Below are positions 13,101-25,341 of a stretch of 64,000 bases of DNA, piece after piece. The position numbers and the translations under genes were made by a program. The notes beneath the pieces are model-generated. The model ran no database searches. It saw only the letters and a list, made by a program, of their open reading frames with translations, and had not been told where the DNA came from. The number at the start of each line of letters is the position of its first letter. The first letter of the stretch is position 1. This stretch comes from Dioscorea cayenensis subsp. rotundata (Eukaryota; Streptophyta; Magnoliopsida; Dioscoreales; Dioscoreaceae): NCBI RefSeq assembly GCF_009730915.1, contig NC_052479.1, positions 1,488,001-1,552,000 of the forward strand, written 5' to 3'.

Positions 13101-15964
13101 GTTTTAGAAAGATAAAGGTTGAAAAAACAGACCAATATGAATGAGCGGATGCAATAAGATGCTTTACATTATTCACAAAAATACCACAAGCATGTTCTAG
13201 ATTAAGATCCTGAAAGGAAACGAACATTTGAGTTCCAAATCGCACCTGATAGAGCGGATGAAATTTTCCAGAACATGCTTTCACCACCTCTTGCCCCACA
13301 ATACCACCGAACATTGCGCACATTGGGTTCAAAACAGCAGCAGAACCACTTGCAAAGTTGCGTAGAAGTTTTAAATCAGTCTCTGAAAGACCACCACCTT
13401 CGATTTTTTCATTGAGATCAGCAGTGAAAGCTATCAGTTTCTCAGCATCCTCTGAAGATCCAGCCACAGGGAAACGCCCAAGCTCACACCTGAACTTATC
13501 CAAAGCTTGGAAAGCCAAATGTAGCAATTGTGGGCGGTCAAATTTAGAGAAATCACTAAGAAGAAATTCCCCTGGATCACTGAGAGCATCTCTCAGAGGT
13601 TTGAACTTCAAAACCTTCGGTTGCTTTACCTGTGTGACTATTCCTCCTCTCTCATAAACACCATAAGAGCTTGTGTCTTCTTCAAGAGAAAATGAAAAAG
13701 GCCTGGCATTTTTTATTTTTCTTGGCCTACCATCATTCAACTCTGTCATTCCCTGAACTTCAGTAAATAAAACAAGATCTCCATCCTGGAATTCTAGCCG
13801 TTCATCATCAACACAAGTTACAAGAGCAGTGCTGTCGTTGCTAATGGCTGCAACTATACCAGAATGCGGTTCTTCACCATCAACATCAACAACAGTGAAT
13901 TCTGGACCAAAGTCACAAAATACACTACCAAAAAGACCACGAACTTCAGTTTTAATGAAGGCAATTGGTGGTTCATGTTTGTGACAAAAATCATCATATT
14001 CAATAGCCTTATCCAAACTAACATCAGTGAAGACAACAGCCTGAGAAAGAACAATCATAGAAATAAGTTTCACAAGTGACACGATGCTTAACATAGAGAA
14101 ACAAAGAAAATCTGTACATCAAATTCAATAATCAGTACACAAAAAGATAAAATCCAACCAGACGGAAAAAACAGTTTAATATCAATTGCATAAGCTAGCC
14201 ATTGAGATTCATTTTATAAATGAACTTATCACCTCCAGTCACATTTCTACAGAATCAAAGTTCTTTCAAACAAAAAGAAGAGAGAAACAATTGCCATTAA
14301 AAAAATGAAGACAATGCAATAAATAGTCAGTGAATAGAATCATAAGTCTAAATGAAGCTTCAATCAGAACCAGCGTACTACATCTAATAAAATATACAAA
14401 TTCATCGAGAATTCTAAAAGTATTTAAGTAAAGTTGAGAAGACAAACAACAATACGTGCCACCAAACAATTTAGTAGAGTCTATACTGACTCTCATGTAA
14501 ATTTCAGATATGCATGAATTACAAATTAAATCATCAATATTTTCAATCATCCATGCAGTCAAATTTATTAGCTCAGAGGTGATGGATTTATTAAAAGCCC
14601 AGGAAAACTACTAGATTCCAAATATAGTTGCAAAAGGAGCAGCATATGATACTTTAGCAACATTAATCCCCAAATAAATTAAAATAGATACTACTAAAGA
14701 GCTCCCGCATAATATATGTTTGCATCACAAAATAATGCATCACACAATGGTTAACAATAAACTACAAAAAGATGGCACCTATTAATGACAACTTATTTTT
14801 CAAACACTTAAAAGAAGGCTTCATAAGATAAGATCAATTAAAACCAGCACCAAACAATAATGAAACTGTAAAATAGTAGCTACACCAACTGTTGAAGAAT
14901 GTGAGTCTTATTGATTTTATGTCTATCATCATTTATGGCTAACATCTAACTACTCGAGCTACACAACACAAGATTGACAGCTCCGATATAAGCCAAAATG
15001 CACATACTATCCAAATCAAAGCAGCCCGAAATTCTCCAAGCAATAAAAGCAATAGAACATTCAAGAAACATGGCAAAACAAACATCAATACTTCATGTTT
15101 ATCCATTCCATTCCGACAAAATGTCAGAATCCTCTTGATAAACAATTTTAGCAAAGCATCAGATCTCACACAACCACTTGCATACATTAACAGCAGCACA
15201 AGAACAAAGCTTTAAAAATGGAAAATAAATGAGAACTATTTGTTTAAGATGAGCAAACCTGGAATTCAGACAACTTTGGTGCGCTCAATTCACTCAGAGT
15301 GGAAACCAGCACCGCATTGTTAAGCTCCTGCAGCTTCTGAACACAAGCAAGTGCCCGATTCTTCCCAACATCATCATCCGATAAAAAGAAATTGCTAGAC
15401 AAGTCACGCAGCTGCACAGTCTGTTCATCATGAAGGGTCACAGATTTGACACCAGCCAGCACAAGATTCTTGGCTGCAAAACCCCAAAATCAACACCATA
15501 ACTCACCAAAAGAAACCATCGTCGAAAAGAAATTATCAACCAAACCCTAAAGACTTTGCATAATCAATTCGAATTATCTATTAAAAAAGAGCAGAAGATC
15601 CACAAGCTTTACCGATCTCAGCACCAAGGCCCGAGAGACCAGAGATGAGAACATTAGATTTGATGAGTTTCCGCATCGTCTCCCTCCCATACACAGCGAG
15701 CTGCCGGCTGTGCAGATCTTCATCAATCTCCTGCGGAACACCACCATCCTTCCCTCCATTAAGCACAGCTTTGTCACCGATCTTGTCGCAGTCCATGGGG
15801 CCTCCGTCCATTTCGTTCTTCTCAACCGGCGCTGAAGACGAAGAAGAAGCAGCAGCACGAGAGACTTCACCCTCCCCCTTCTTCTTCTTCGACAAGGTCT
15901 CACCACCAGCAGCCGTCAGTAGCTCTTCGACCTCGGCTCCCCCCGCTCTCTTCTGTGGAAGCAT
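10110..15964 (-). CDS. UBA1: Ubiquitin-activating enzyme E1, with a +1 frameshift near the C-terminus
   Basis: Activates ubiquitin through adenylate and thioester intermediates, then passes it to E2 enzymes (cytosol/nucleus). Exons: 15964-15613, 15473-15259, 14040-13246, 13076-12205, 11893-11461, 10707-10110. Start MLPQKR matches plant E1 N-termini. The inactive adenylation half carries [16 protein letters not shown]. The active half has GAGALG (about residue 505) and the catalytic Cys in PMCTVHSFP (about residue 662). A UFD-type C-terminus follows. One extra base at the CC pair 10337-10338 shifts the frame after ...LKWLK. Read as is, the protein gains 57 foreign residues and stops at 10165. 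Ignoring that base, the family ending ...[12 protein letters not shown] and a TAG at 10110 are reached, and the model is 1087 aa, normal for plant E1. Either a consensus error or a real UFD-damaging mutation. Confidence 0.93.
11221..11418. repeat. 99 bp tandem duplication inside an E1 intron
   Basis: Two copies start with AAACCACGAG at 11221 and 11320 and both end in GTAAAATAAAATTC. They differ at a handful of positions. The array lies in the intron between the 11893-11461 and 10707-10110 exons, about 40 bp from the donor. It produces overlapping spurious ORFs on both strands. Confidence 0.92.
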
Positions 15965-16286
15965 ATAGAGCAGCACACTGCCCAAAACCCCCAAATCCCA
16001 AATCCGATCATCAGAACAAGCACAAAAACCAGGATCGATCGAAATCGGATGAGGAATTCAAGCAAGGGGGGGAGAGAGAGATGGAGATACCGATGAGATC
16101 TTGCCGGAAACCAATAGATCGGATCAGAGCGGCGGAGGAGGTCCTATCCCTCACGATCGCCGCCGTCTTGGAAGCCCTCGTTCTTCTCTTCTTCTTCTCG
16201 ATCGATCGGTAGGGTTTTGGAGAGAAAATGGGATGAGAAGTGGCCTCAGATTCGCCGATGAGTGCGAGTGGATGCAATGGAAGGGG

Positions 16287-16295
16287 ATATTTATA
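16287..16295 (-). promoter_or_regulatory. Likely TATA box of the E1 gene
   Basis: TATAAATAT on the minus strand, about 320 bp upstream of the ATG at 15964. It sits just beyond a GC-richer leader, which could also contain a 5' UTR intron. Confidence 0.5.
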
Positions 16296-18719
16296 GGACC
16301 TAAATCCCAAAAAAACCCTTCAACTTTACCAAAATTCGACTTTGGCCCCTGGTTTTGCTTTTGTTTGAAAATTGAAACTAGGATTTAGTCTATTTTATTA
16401 AATATTAATCATATATATATAGATATTAAAATCATATAATTTAGATATGATATTTAAAATTCAAGTGAAACTACTTTAAAAATGAATATTTAAATTATAT
16501 TTCATAGAGTTTTTTTCTTCTTTTGTATACCCCAAAAATTTGTTAATAATAATTAAAAAATTAGTCATTAAATTAATGAAAATCCCAAAAAAAGAAAAAT
16601 ATATAGTTTTGCACTTAAAATTCTAAAAAAAATTAAAGTTAGTTTTATTCATTACATATATATCAAAATTAATATTATTAGGAGTAGTTTAAAATTAATA
16701 CTTGTATAATTTATAAGAGGGTGTGCATGCAAATAAATAGGTATACATGATATTTAATTATATTGAGAAATATACACTTAATTATAAAAATTTTCATGCG
16801 TATAGAAGCAAAACACCCAATTTTATATAAACTAGAGGTTGAAAATGCATTTTAAGTTGAAAACTTTGACATCTCTAAAATGAGTCTAATTTGGCTTCTA
16901 ATTAAAAAAAAAACTTGCATAAAGGTTTATATCTCAATTTTTTTTATAAAATAAATAATACAAATTATATAATGCTATTTTATTATAAATTTACAATTTA
17001 TATTAATTAAATTACATTTATATCCTTTTATATTTTTCCTATATAAAAATTTTACTCTTAGCTCCTTATATTTCGCATTATTATTATTAGGCCCTTGTAT
17101 ATAGATATTTTTTTTCCAATAAATTACAGAAAAGGTACCATTGATACAGAATAAGACTGGAAGGTCAAAGAAAGAGCCAGACTGTTTTATGTTCAACCCC
17201 CTTCATTTTTCTAAAATTATAAGAAAATTGCATTTACATCCTTGTTTTAAGTCAATATTTATCCTAAATTACAAGGAAGGTATATACTTTGCATACCAGG
17301 GAGGGAATAAAGTAAAATGGAAAGGTTGTTGTTTTATCTCCAAATCCCTTCATATTTTTCAAATTACATGGGCCCTAATATTATTTAGATATAGATGGTT
17401 TTATTGTTTTAAAGTACACACATCTAAAATTTTCAACTCACCCCTAATATTATTTATAATGTCCAGTGTCCGCCATATATTTTAAATGTATGAGTGATTT
17501 ATCTACTATTATTAGAAAATAAATAAAATTTTATATAATTTATTAAAATATTGGGTATAATAATACACAGTTAAATGTGAATTTTTATATATATCAAAAA
17601 AATTTAAGTCAAAACCTTCAAATTCGGATAAAATAGTTCAATATTCACATAAAAAATATTAACACAATAGAAATTTGGACTCTCTGTGTGCGGATCTCAA
17701 TAACTTTATTATGAGAGTGCATGAGATATTAATTTTGTGCATGTCCTTTTGACTAATCAAGGGCTTGAATAACTTAATTACATCTACAATTATGTTCTAA
17801 AAAAATTTAAATCTCATAAAATAAAAAGTTTTTTTTAAAATTAAAAATATGGGTCCATTAAAAGTATCAGAATTTTAAAAATTGCAAGGTAGGCATATAC
17901 TTTGCACAAGGCATAAGAGAGCCATATTATTTTCAAGCCCTTCATGTTTCTCAAATTAATTAAGTACATAATTAGATGCTCAATCATCAATTCTTTGTTA
18001 ATTTTTTTAATATTTTATAAATTTAAAACCTGAATTTAATTAAAAATTATAGATCATTCATTATGTTATGTTGGAAAGATAAAATTAAAAGTAAACTTTA
18101 AATCAATAATTCTAATATGTTGCACCTTGAGTATGTATCTTTTTTGGTTTTTTAACCCAATTACAATGCAAGTGTCACATGTTATGTGGTCAAGAAATTA
18201 GAAGGGGACACATCATAATGAGTTGATAACATGAAACAATCCCACTTAACTTTTTTGTCAATCCTTTTGTATTATTATTATTTTTTTATTTTCTTACACC
18301 TGTTTTGATTTTTTTTTTTAATATTTATATGTTATATGTATGGAATCTTTGCTTAGTTGGATAGAATTATTTATTATTAACAATGGAAAATTAATATATG
18401 AGATGGACTAGACTCTATTATTAAAATTTGCTGGTATTGAATTAGTTTGGTACAATGGTTTTAAAAAAACAACAAAATAAAGATTAATATATAGTTCATT
18501 AGCCTCTTAATCTATTGCTATTTTCTCTTATGATAAATTTTAGGTTTTGGTGTGAAATTCGTTGAAGTGCGGTCCAGCACCACACACAAATTTTGAGTGA
18601 ATTAAACAAAACAATTCCATTCATCTGTTAAGTGTGACACAAAAATTAAGGTGCGAGTGAGTCTTGGCACATATAAAACATTTTTTAGCTTGATACTTGC
18701 ATTAATAATCAGGGTTTTC

Positions 18720-19400
18720 TCTTTCATCGATAATAATAATTGTCCATCAAGAAGCTCCTATGTCCAATTTCATATATATTTTCCATGCATCTAGTAATGT
18801 GATTTAATCATGTGCCAGTATCAATAATCCATGGGACACCAAAAAGCTTACCTGTCATTTTTTCAGTGGTGTTATTTTTACGATCATTTAACATATGAAA
18901 TAAAGTGAGATTTTCCTTCAACTCTTGGTCGGGCACCCCACCAATCTGGATATTCCACAAATTGAAAACAATCGATTGCTTCATGCTCCGACTTGCCGTA
19001 ATTTGTGCAAGTTACATCTTTGTCCTTCAAATCCATACGTCCTTTCATCTTACTTATAACTTGAAATGCTAGCCCCATTATCTCACCTCGATCCTCTTTG
19101 GTATGAGTGATGGACTTCATTCTCTCTCTCTGTGTCAAAATTGAATACACCTAATTCAACGGGGTGCCAATGATTCAGAAGCAAGTAAGTTTAAGCATGC
19201 TATCACAAATATTGCATCATCTAACTCCATCAAAAACTCGTGCACTTTCTCCTTTCTTTTACGTTTCTCCAACCGTGCCCTTATATTACACTTGTATAGT
19301 TGGCCAACTCATCCCACAAAGCTTTCATCATGGGAAAAATATTTATTTTGGGAAGAATTTAAGATCGAACCATGAAATCCAAGAACATGTGTGTTAAGAT
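18720..19400 (-). mobile_element. Decayed Ty1/copia gag-protease fragment
   Basis: On the minus strand, read in more than one frame, copia gag landmarks appear in order: ALWDELANY, KVHEFLMELDDA, then a zinc-knuckle-like stretch CTNYGKSEHEAIDC followed by PDWWGARPR. Next comes a protease-like PWIIDTG at about 18,815-18,835. The knuckle should be C-x2-C-x4-H-x4-C, but its second Cys is Tyr. A stop follows soon after the DTG, and several stops break gag. No LTRs, integrase or RT were found, so this is a short fossil. Confidence 0.75.
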
Positions 19401-19969
19401 AAATGGAGCAGCTTATTGTATATTTGTTAAAAAAAATTAATATATAAATTAATTAAAAAAAACAAGTTGCATAAGTGATAAGAAAAGGCGAACCGAAAGT
19501 TAACATTTTCTTATTTTAGAATGTGTATTAAATGTTTAAATTTAATCCGAAAGTTTGAAGTAATATATATATATATAATTTTAGAATGTGCATTTGACTC
19601 AAGATTCCGCCTTTCAAGATGATAAAAGAAGCTCATTAATTAAGTTGTAAATCCCCACATAAAATTTAAATTAAAAAAACTTAATGTTGAAAATATGTTT
19701 GTTATGTTAAAAATATTATCCGAATATTTATTTGAAATTTTGTATTATAATAATATGTATATATAACAATCTTAAATTTGTTTTATCATGATTTTTCCAT
19801 TTAATATGGTCTCCTTCAAAAATCACAAAAATTATTTTTTATTTTCAAAACCAAGACAAAATGTACCAAATTTTAAAAACAATAGATAAATAAAAAATTT
19901 ATTAAAAGATAAAAATTATGACAGAGAAATAAAACATATTATCATAACACAGTCATAATAACATATGAG

Positions 19970-20123
19970 TAATGCTATTCATCCCAAAATAGTGTTCCAA
20001 ATGCAACTCTGAGGTGGTATTACAAAAAAAATAAAATATGCAACTCTAAAAGTGGGGTTTGCAACATCACCTCCAAGATTACATTCGGGACACTATTTCT
20101 GAATTTCTGGATGAATAGCATTA
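19970..20123. mobile_element. 154 bp MITE-like inverted-repeat element
   Basis: Perfect 15 bp terminal inverted repeats (TAATGCTATTCATCC ... GGATGAATAGCATTA). Imperfect complementarity continues inward (ATAGTGTTCC against GGACACTAT). No coding capacity. The superfamily was not determined and the target duplication is unclear because the flanks are TA-rich. Confidence 0.72.
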
Positions 20124-20437
20124 TATATATATATAATTATTTTTAAATTTAATATATTTTTCAATCATTAATATAAAATCTACTTATAAAAAATTAGAGT
20201 CATCCTGTGACCACATACCTTTCATAGCATCTCCAATCAAGCTGCAAATTTGAAGCATTTGATTGGATTTGGCGCAGGGTGTGCTCCAACCCAACGCTAA
20301 ACCTGCGCCAAATCCATATTTTGCTACAGTGGCGCACCACATTTTGCAAGCCACTGTAGCGTTATTTTTTTTTTTAAAATTCTTTTTTAGATTTTTTGGT
20401 TTTCTGTTTTCTTTGTTTTTCTGTTATCATTTTTCTT

Positions 20438-20851
20438 AGGGGCTTTTGCAAGTGTACCCCTAAAAAATTTTGAAATTGCATATTTGCCCCTAAATAAAAG
20501 TTAATTGCATACATACCCTTGAATATTATATATAATTACGTATATACCCTTGAAGTTCAAATTAGTTGAAAAATCATCTATTAACAAACAACAAATATAT
20601 AAAATTACCATTATACCATTGCATATATACCCTTGAAAAGTTTTTTTAAGTTGTATAAGGGTTATTTTGGACCTTTTGTATATCTTAATCCAAGTTATAA
20701 CCATAGTTAATCAAGTTTGTTTACGGAATCTAACAGTAAGGGCATATCCGCAATTACCTATATTTTTCAGGGGTATATATACAATTATGTTTTTTCGGAG
20801 GGTAAATATGCAATTATAAAACTTTTGAGGGGTTTATAACCAATTCTCCCT
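20438..20851. mobile_element. ~414 bp MITE-like element with long imperfect inverted ends
   Basis: The left end AGGGGCTTTTGCAAG...TACCCCTAAAA and the reverse complement of the right end AGGGAGAATTGG...AACCCCTCAAAA align for about 80 bp. They share internal strings such as AATTGCATATTT. Many short G/C-run plus TATATAC motifs repeat inside. No transposase and no clear target duplication. The ORF at 20501-20704 is part of it and not a gene. Confidence 0.65.
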
Positions 20852-21767
20852 TATGAAATTTATATTTATAATATCATTTTTGGTTTTCTTTTCTGTTTTT
20901 TCTTATTTTCTGTTTTTAATTTTTTTTAAATTTTAATTTTATTTCTTTAAAATTTATGTTTATAACTTTATATTTTAATTAAATTAAAGAAAATAATTTG
21001 CGAAATATAAATTCATTAAATTAATGAAAATTACATGTGCGATAAAATAAAAACATAGAAAATAATCTTAAAACATACAATATCATCGATATCAAAATAA
21101 AAAAAAACCACAACACCTAAAATAAAGTTTGAAGTAAATAGGGCTAATAGCCTGACGTGTTATCGTCACTTCCACTAATATTGCTGAAGATGTCATTAAA
21201 CATATTAGATCCAGAATTTCTTGTTGTTGTGCTTGTATACAAGCACGAATATTTGGATAAGTGATAGAATTCAAATCTCTCAACATAATTGGATTTTATT
21301 TTATATTTAATAAATATTTATAATAATTATAAAAATTAAAATAATATTTTAAATAGTATAATATTTAAATTCAATGGTTAAAAGTGGAAAAGATTTAAAG
21401 ATAATTAAACTTTTTGATAGTATAAATATATAAATTGTGAAATAAAAAAAATATTCTTAGAATATTATATTTTAGAGTTAAAAATAGAGATGGTGGTTAG
21501 AGAAACTAGAAGCTGTATTTTTGAGTATTGAAACGCCAAATATAAAATTTTGGGTTAGAGATGGCCTCAATCACATTAAAACAAATCTCACTTTTCATAC
21601 TCATTAGTCATAAACTCACTAAACAAACCTCTCAAAACACCCAAACCAATACAACACAAAACACTTCAAAATCAACACCAAAAACACTAATAATCCTAAA
21701 CCTACCAAGCCTAATCAAAAACCATCACCACTAAACCCACAACAACAAAATAAAAACCAAAAAAAAA

Positions 21768-21791
21768 AAAACCACCACCACCACCACCACC
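21768..21791. repeat. (CCA)n trinucleotide run in the 3' UTR of PNGase A-like copy 1
   Basis: Seven or so CCA units directly downstream of the stop codon at 21793. Confidence 0.85.
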
Positions 21792-21792
21792 T

Positions 21793-23604
21793 TCATTCAT
21801 CAGCAAGAGCAACACAAGAAGGAGTAGCAACATCATCCATAATCCTCCCTCCCACCACATTCAAACTCCTCAAATAACAAACCTTATCATCCCTATACTT
21901 ATACACACTCCTACTATCCCCACTCCCCCACACTGCCATCCCTTCTTCCATTAAACAAGACCCTTCTGAATCCTGCCTATCACTCACCATACTCACCACC
22001 ACCTCCTTCCCTCTCACCACACTCTTCATCTCCTCCAACCCATGATTCATCTTTGTCCTCTCAAACACTGACCCTCCTCCTCCATTAGAACTCAATGTCA
22101 TGATCTCCAATGGTGCTTCCATGTTCATCACCATCCTCCCTATCACTGTCCTCTCTTTCTCCACCCTCACATTCATCCTCACCTTACTTTCCATTGCTAC
22201 TTGCTTCATTGTCCCTCTTCCTTGCACCATTACATGGCTTTTGAACTTCAGCCGTTCTCGGACACTTGTTGTTATGTTCCCCGCCGACGAGCTCACCCAC
22301 CCGGCAAACCTCACTATCACCTGCCCATCCACTTCCGACTTCCCGTCCTTCTCTTTCCAGTAAGCCTGCCGGTTTATCTTCAGAGGAGGCACTCTATATT
22401 GAAGCAACCCAGCTTCAACTCCATCCGACCATGCGTCGAGCCAGACATGAAGGTTGGCAGTGACACGCCAGTGCGGCTGTGCATCACGTACCTTCAACCC
22501 AAATTCATGCTCTCGCCCGTTCAAAAGCATCGACATCAATGGAGTTAAGTTGAGCTCATAAGACGGTATGTTGTAAGCCGCTATGGCCGTCACCGGTGAC
22601 CAGAAATACGGGTTTACTGAGCTTGGATAGATGATCGGAAATGGCACCACTGCACCGGCATACTTCCCATCTATTGTCAACACCACTTGCCGGAATCCAC
22701 CGTTGGCTTTCGCCGATGAGAGCGGGTCTTTCGTGTCTATTGGTACTGATCGGAGTGGGTTGGCATACCAGTACTGGTCGTCGGCGTGTGCCGTCACATA
22801 GATCTCCATGACGGCACGATAAGCATTGCGAGGTACCGATACTATCGTCTTTTTGGACATCGGTTTCATTGTGTATTTTCAACCAATACCCACCGGAGCA
22901 GCAGTCTCCGGCCTCATTTCGAGATTGGTATGATCATGTCGGCAGGTTTCCGGTACAGTTCTTTGACATTTGAGCGAGACGATAGTTGATTACATGCTTG
23001 TGATTGTATCAATATCGTCTGAGTGTCGTCGCATAACGAGCCGCGAAAGTAATGCAGTGTGACATTGATGGAGTAGATGCCGGGGAAAGGAAGAGTTAGA
23101 GTTATCGAGGATCATGGAGAAGAGTGAGCCGGCCGGAGAGCTGCGGAGGAGTGAAGTGTATTTGGTTATGTCTTTATTGACTTGCCAATGCACGCCGGGG
23201 TACATTGGGAGAGGGGTGGTGGTTCGAAGAATTTCAGCTCCATCGAGCCAAATTGAGGCTATACGGTCTTGTTGAATGTCGGAGGCAATGCCGGAGAGTT
23301 CGAGGACGACACGGGACCACGGTGCCGGGCAATCAAGGGGAGGAGTGTAGTTGGTGGAGACGGGTGGAGCTCCGGTGGTGTCGGCGAAGTCATGTTGGAG
23401 AAGTAGGAGAGAGCATTTGGGAGATTGCTCAGGGAAAGGTGGGAAAGTTGGGTCTATGTATTCAAGAGTAATGTTTTCCGGTGCGGCCGGTGGTGCCGGG
23501 TGCGGAAAGCCATCGGCCGATGAGAACATGATGAGGAGGCTGATCACTGGTAAGTAAGACATTGAGAAGTTCATTTGTGGAAATACTTTGTGGAATGATT
23601 GCAA
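21793..23604 (-). CDS. Peptide:N-glycanase A-like protein, copy 1, interrupted by three +1 frameshifts
   Basis: Family role: amidase removing N-glycans from glycopeptides, secretory pathway/apoplast. The N-terminus has a signal peptide followed by ENITLEYIDPTFPPF and KCSLLLLQHDFA; the C-terminus ends SPSCVALADE. Downstream paralog copy 2 aligns over the whole length. No intron. The frame changes three times within 240 bp: at the G-run 23082-23085, the T-run 22917-22919 and the T-run 22850-22854 (plus-strand coordinates). Each is explained by one extra base in the run; together they restore frame, giving about 602 codons, a normal family length. The first ATG is at 23604, but a TATA box at 23624-23632 makes the in-frame ATG at 23574 more likely as the used start. 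Either consensus errors or a young pseudogene. Confidence 0.82.
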
Positions 23605-23623
23605 ATTTGTATGATGAGTATTA

Positions 23624-23632
23624 ATTTATATA
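23624..23632 (-). promoter_or_regulatory. TATA box of PNGase A-like copy 1
   Basis: TATATAAAT on the minus strand, 20-28 bp upstream of the first ATG and about 50-58 bp upstream of the second. Copy 2 has the same spacing to its ATG as this box has to the second one. Confidence 0.5.
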
Positions 23633-23639
23633 TGTATGT

Positions 23640-25335
23640 ATAGATATGGATTGGTAGAATTGTTGGAATGTTTAAAATGTTTTACATGAATTGAATGTTT
23701 GGAAGGAGGGAAGAAGAAGGGTGAGGGGTTTCTTGGTATTGAGGTTATATGGTTAATGTGTGGGAAATGTGGAGGGTTAATGAAGGTTTCTTAGTTGGTT
23801 CTTTGGATGAGTGGTGTAAGGATTGTTAGGGGTGTAAGGTAGTGTTTGAGATTTTCTTGGAAAATTTGGGGCCATGTCATGGGTTTTTAACTTTTTATTT
23901 TGATATTTGATGATGTGTGAGATGTGGATTAGTGCTAATTAATTGTAATGTAAATTATTGTTTTGTGTTATTAATTATATCTGGTTGTGAAATTTAGAAC
24001 TAAAAGAAACATTACATTATATTGTGTTTTTAGTGTCTGTGCACACCCTTTAAATAAGATTGTTTAATTCCTGTGTAGCTTTTTTACCTGTTAACTATCT
24101 ACCTCTTAAAACAAGAAGTGAAATACATAATTTTTTAGGTGATTTTTGTTAAGTGAAATAATTTTTTTTTCACATTTAAATGTGAGTAAAACCTCCGTTT
24201 GGGATTTGCACGGCCATTTTAATTATTTTTTCCGGACAATGAGCACCTTCATAATAACTTCTTTTCTTATCATCTTTTTCATAACATTCTATTATTATTG
24301 TTTTGTACTTTATGTTATTTTAAATAGTAGCTTCAACATCTATTTTTTATAATTAAAAAAATCAGGTTTGATTATGATTTTATTTAAGTGCAAGTTATTG
24401 ATGTGTCTCAAAAAATCTCTGATCAGCATTTAGACTTGTGAGAGTATATCTCTGAGTGCCGAATTCAGTTGTAATAATAATTAATTAGTATTTTGTCCAA
24501 GCCTTTTCATCTCTTTCAAAAACTGGAAGAGATTGAGCTATGTCTAACTTTCTGTAGGAGTTAAATTAAAAAGAAAAAATTATCCCAATGCCCCAAATTT
24601 AATAGTCTTATGTATTTTTATTAATTAAAAACTTAGATATAGAAAAAAAGTGGTGCTAATAATAATTTATTATCAATATTTATAATAATAGTCATCACAA
24701 TTGGATGATCAATTCTCAGCTCGATACATGCCTTGTTCATTTTGTCAACACAAAAAAAAAACCCTTAAAAAACATGTTTTTTAGTTTTGTTTTATTTAAC
24801 GAAATGCAATAAGCACATGTACAATTAGAGATGTACACATAAAAGGCAATGACGTCCCGTTCATGCACCCTCACTCAGCTGACACAAAGATGTGATTGTA
24901 AATCCGTATCTACAATCAGGGATTAGTACTCTTGACACCTGCTATATCCAAACGTGTTTTGACCACATGCAATATATATCTCCTAGTCCAAACCTTTCAT
25001 GGTAGGGCAAATGCGGTTAAAGCAATAGCACTTTCGTTTAGATAGAATATTTCTTAAAGTCTTTAATTTCCAAGAAAATATGCAAGAAGGAGGAAAAACC
25101 ATTATTATTGTATTATATCTCATGTTAATTAAATAACACCAAGATCTAACTTTTTAAAGAAAAAAATATTTTGAATATTTATTTTCTCATACAACAATCC
25201 AACATACAATTCACATGCTCTGTCAAGCACGCCAATCAAACCAAGTAATATATATAATCAACAACAAAATAATCTTATTGTCTCACTTAAATTAATATAA
25301 AATATAAATAACACTACTCCAACACATCACAAAAA
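23640..25335. other. Spacer between the two PNGase A-like genes
   Basis: About 1.7 kb, AT-rich, containing the copy 1 promoter and the copy 2 3' flank. The ORF at 24146-24352 has no family features. No further structure seen. Confidence 0.6.
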
Positions 25336-25341
25336 CTACAC

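Larger units (their letters stand above)
16400..21785. other. AT-rich intergenic spacer with transposon debris
   Basis: No intact gene. Three diverged copies of a ~90 bp motif (AAGGTATATACTTTGCA, a run resembling AAGAGAGCCA, then CCCTTCAT) lie at about 17,120-17,220, 17,270-17,370 and 17,880-17,960; the ORF at 17141-17485 is built from them. A copia remnant and two inverted-repeat elements are listed separately. A GCATCTCCAATC near 20,227 and its imperfect inverse near 21,510 may be the ends of a PIF/Harbinger-like element of ~1.3 kb, but I could not fix a target duplication. Confidence 0.55.

Noticed and set aside
15955-16388. Plus-strand ORFs around the E1 5' end
   Set aside because: They lie opposite the leader and promoter of E1, lack family features, and reflect the locally GC-rich sequence.
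17141-17485. 114-codon ORF as a gene
   Set aside because: Low-complexity, made of diverged repeat units, no domain or codon signature.
21092-21286. Minus-strand ORF as a transposase or gene
   Set aside because: A second frame gives an acidic Ser/Gly/Asp tail vaguely like transposon accessory proteins, but nothing decisive; left within the spacer description.
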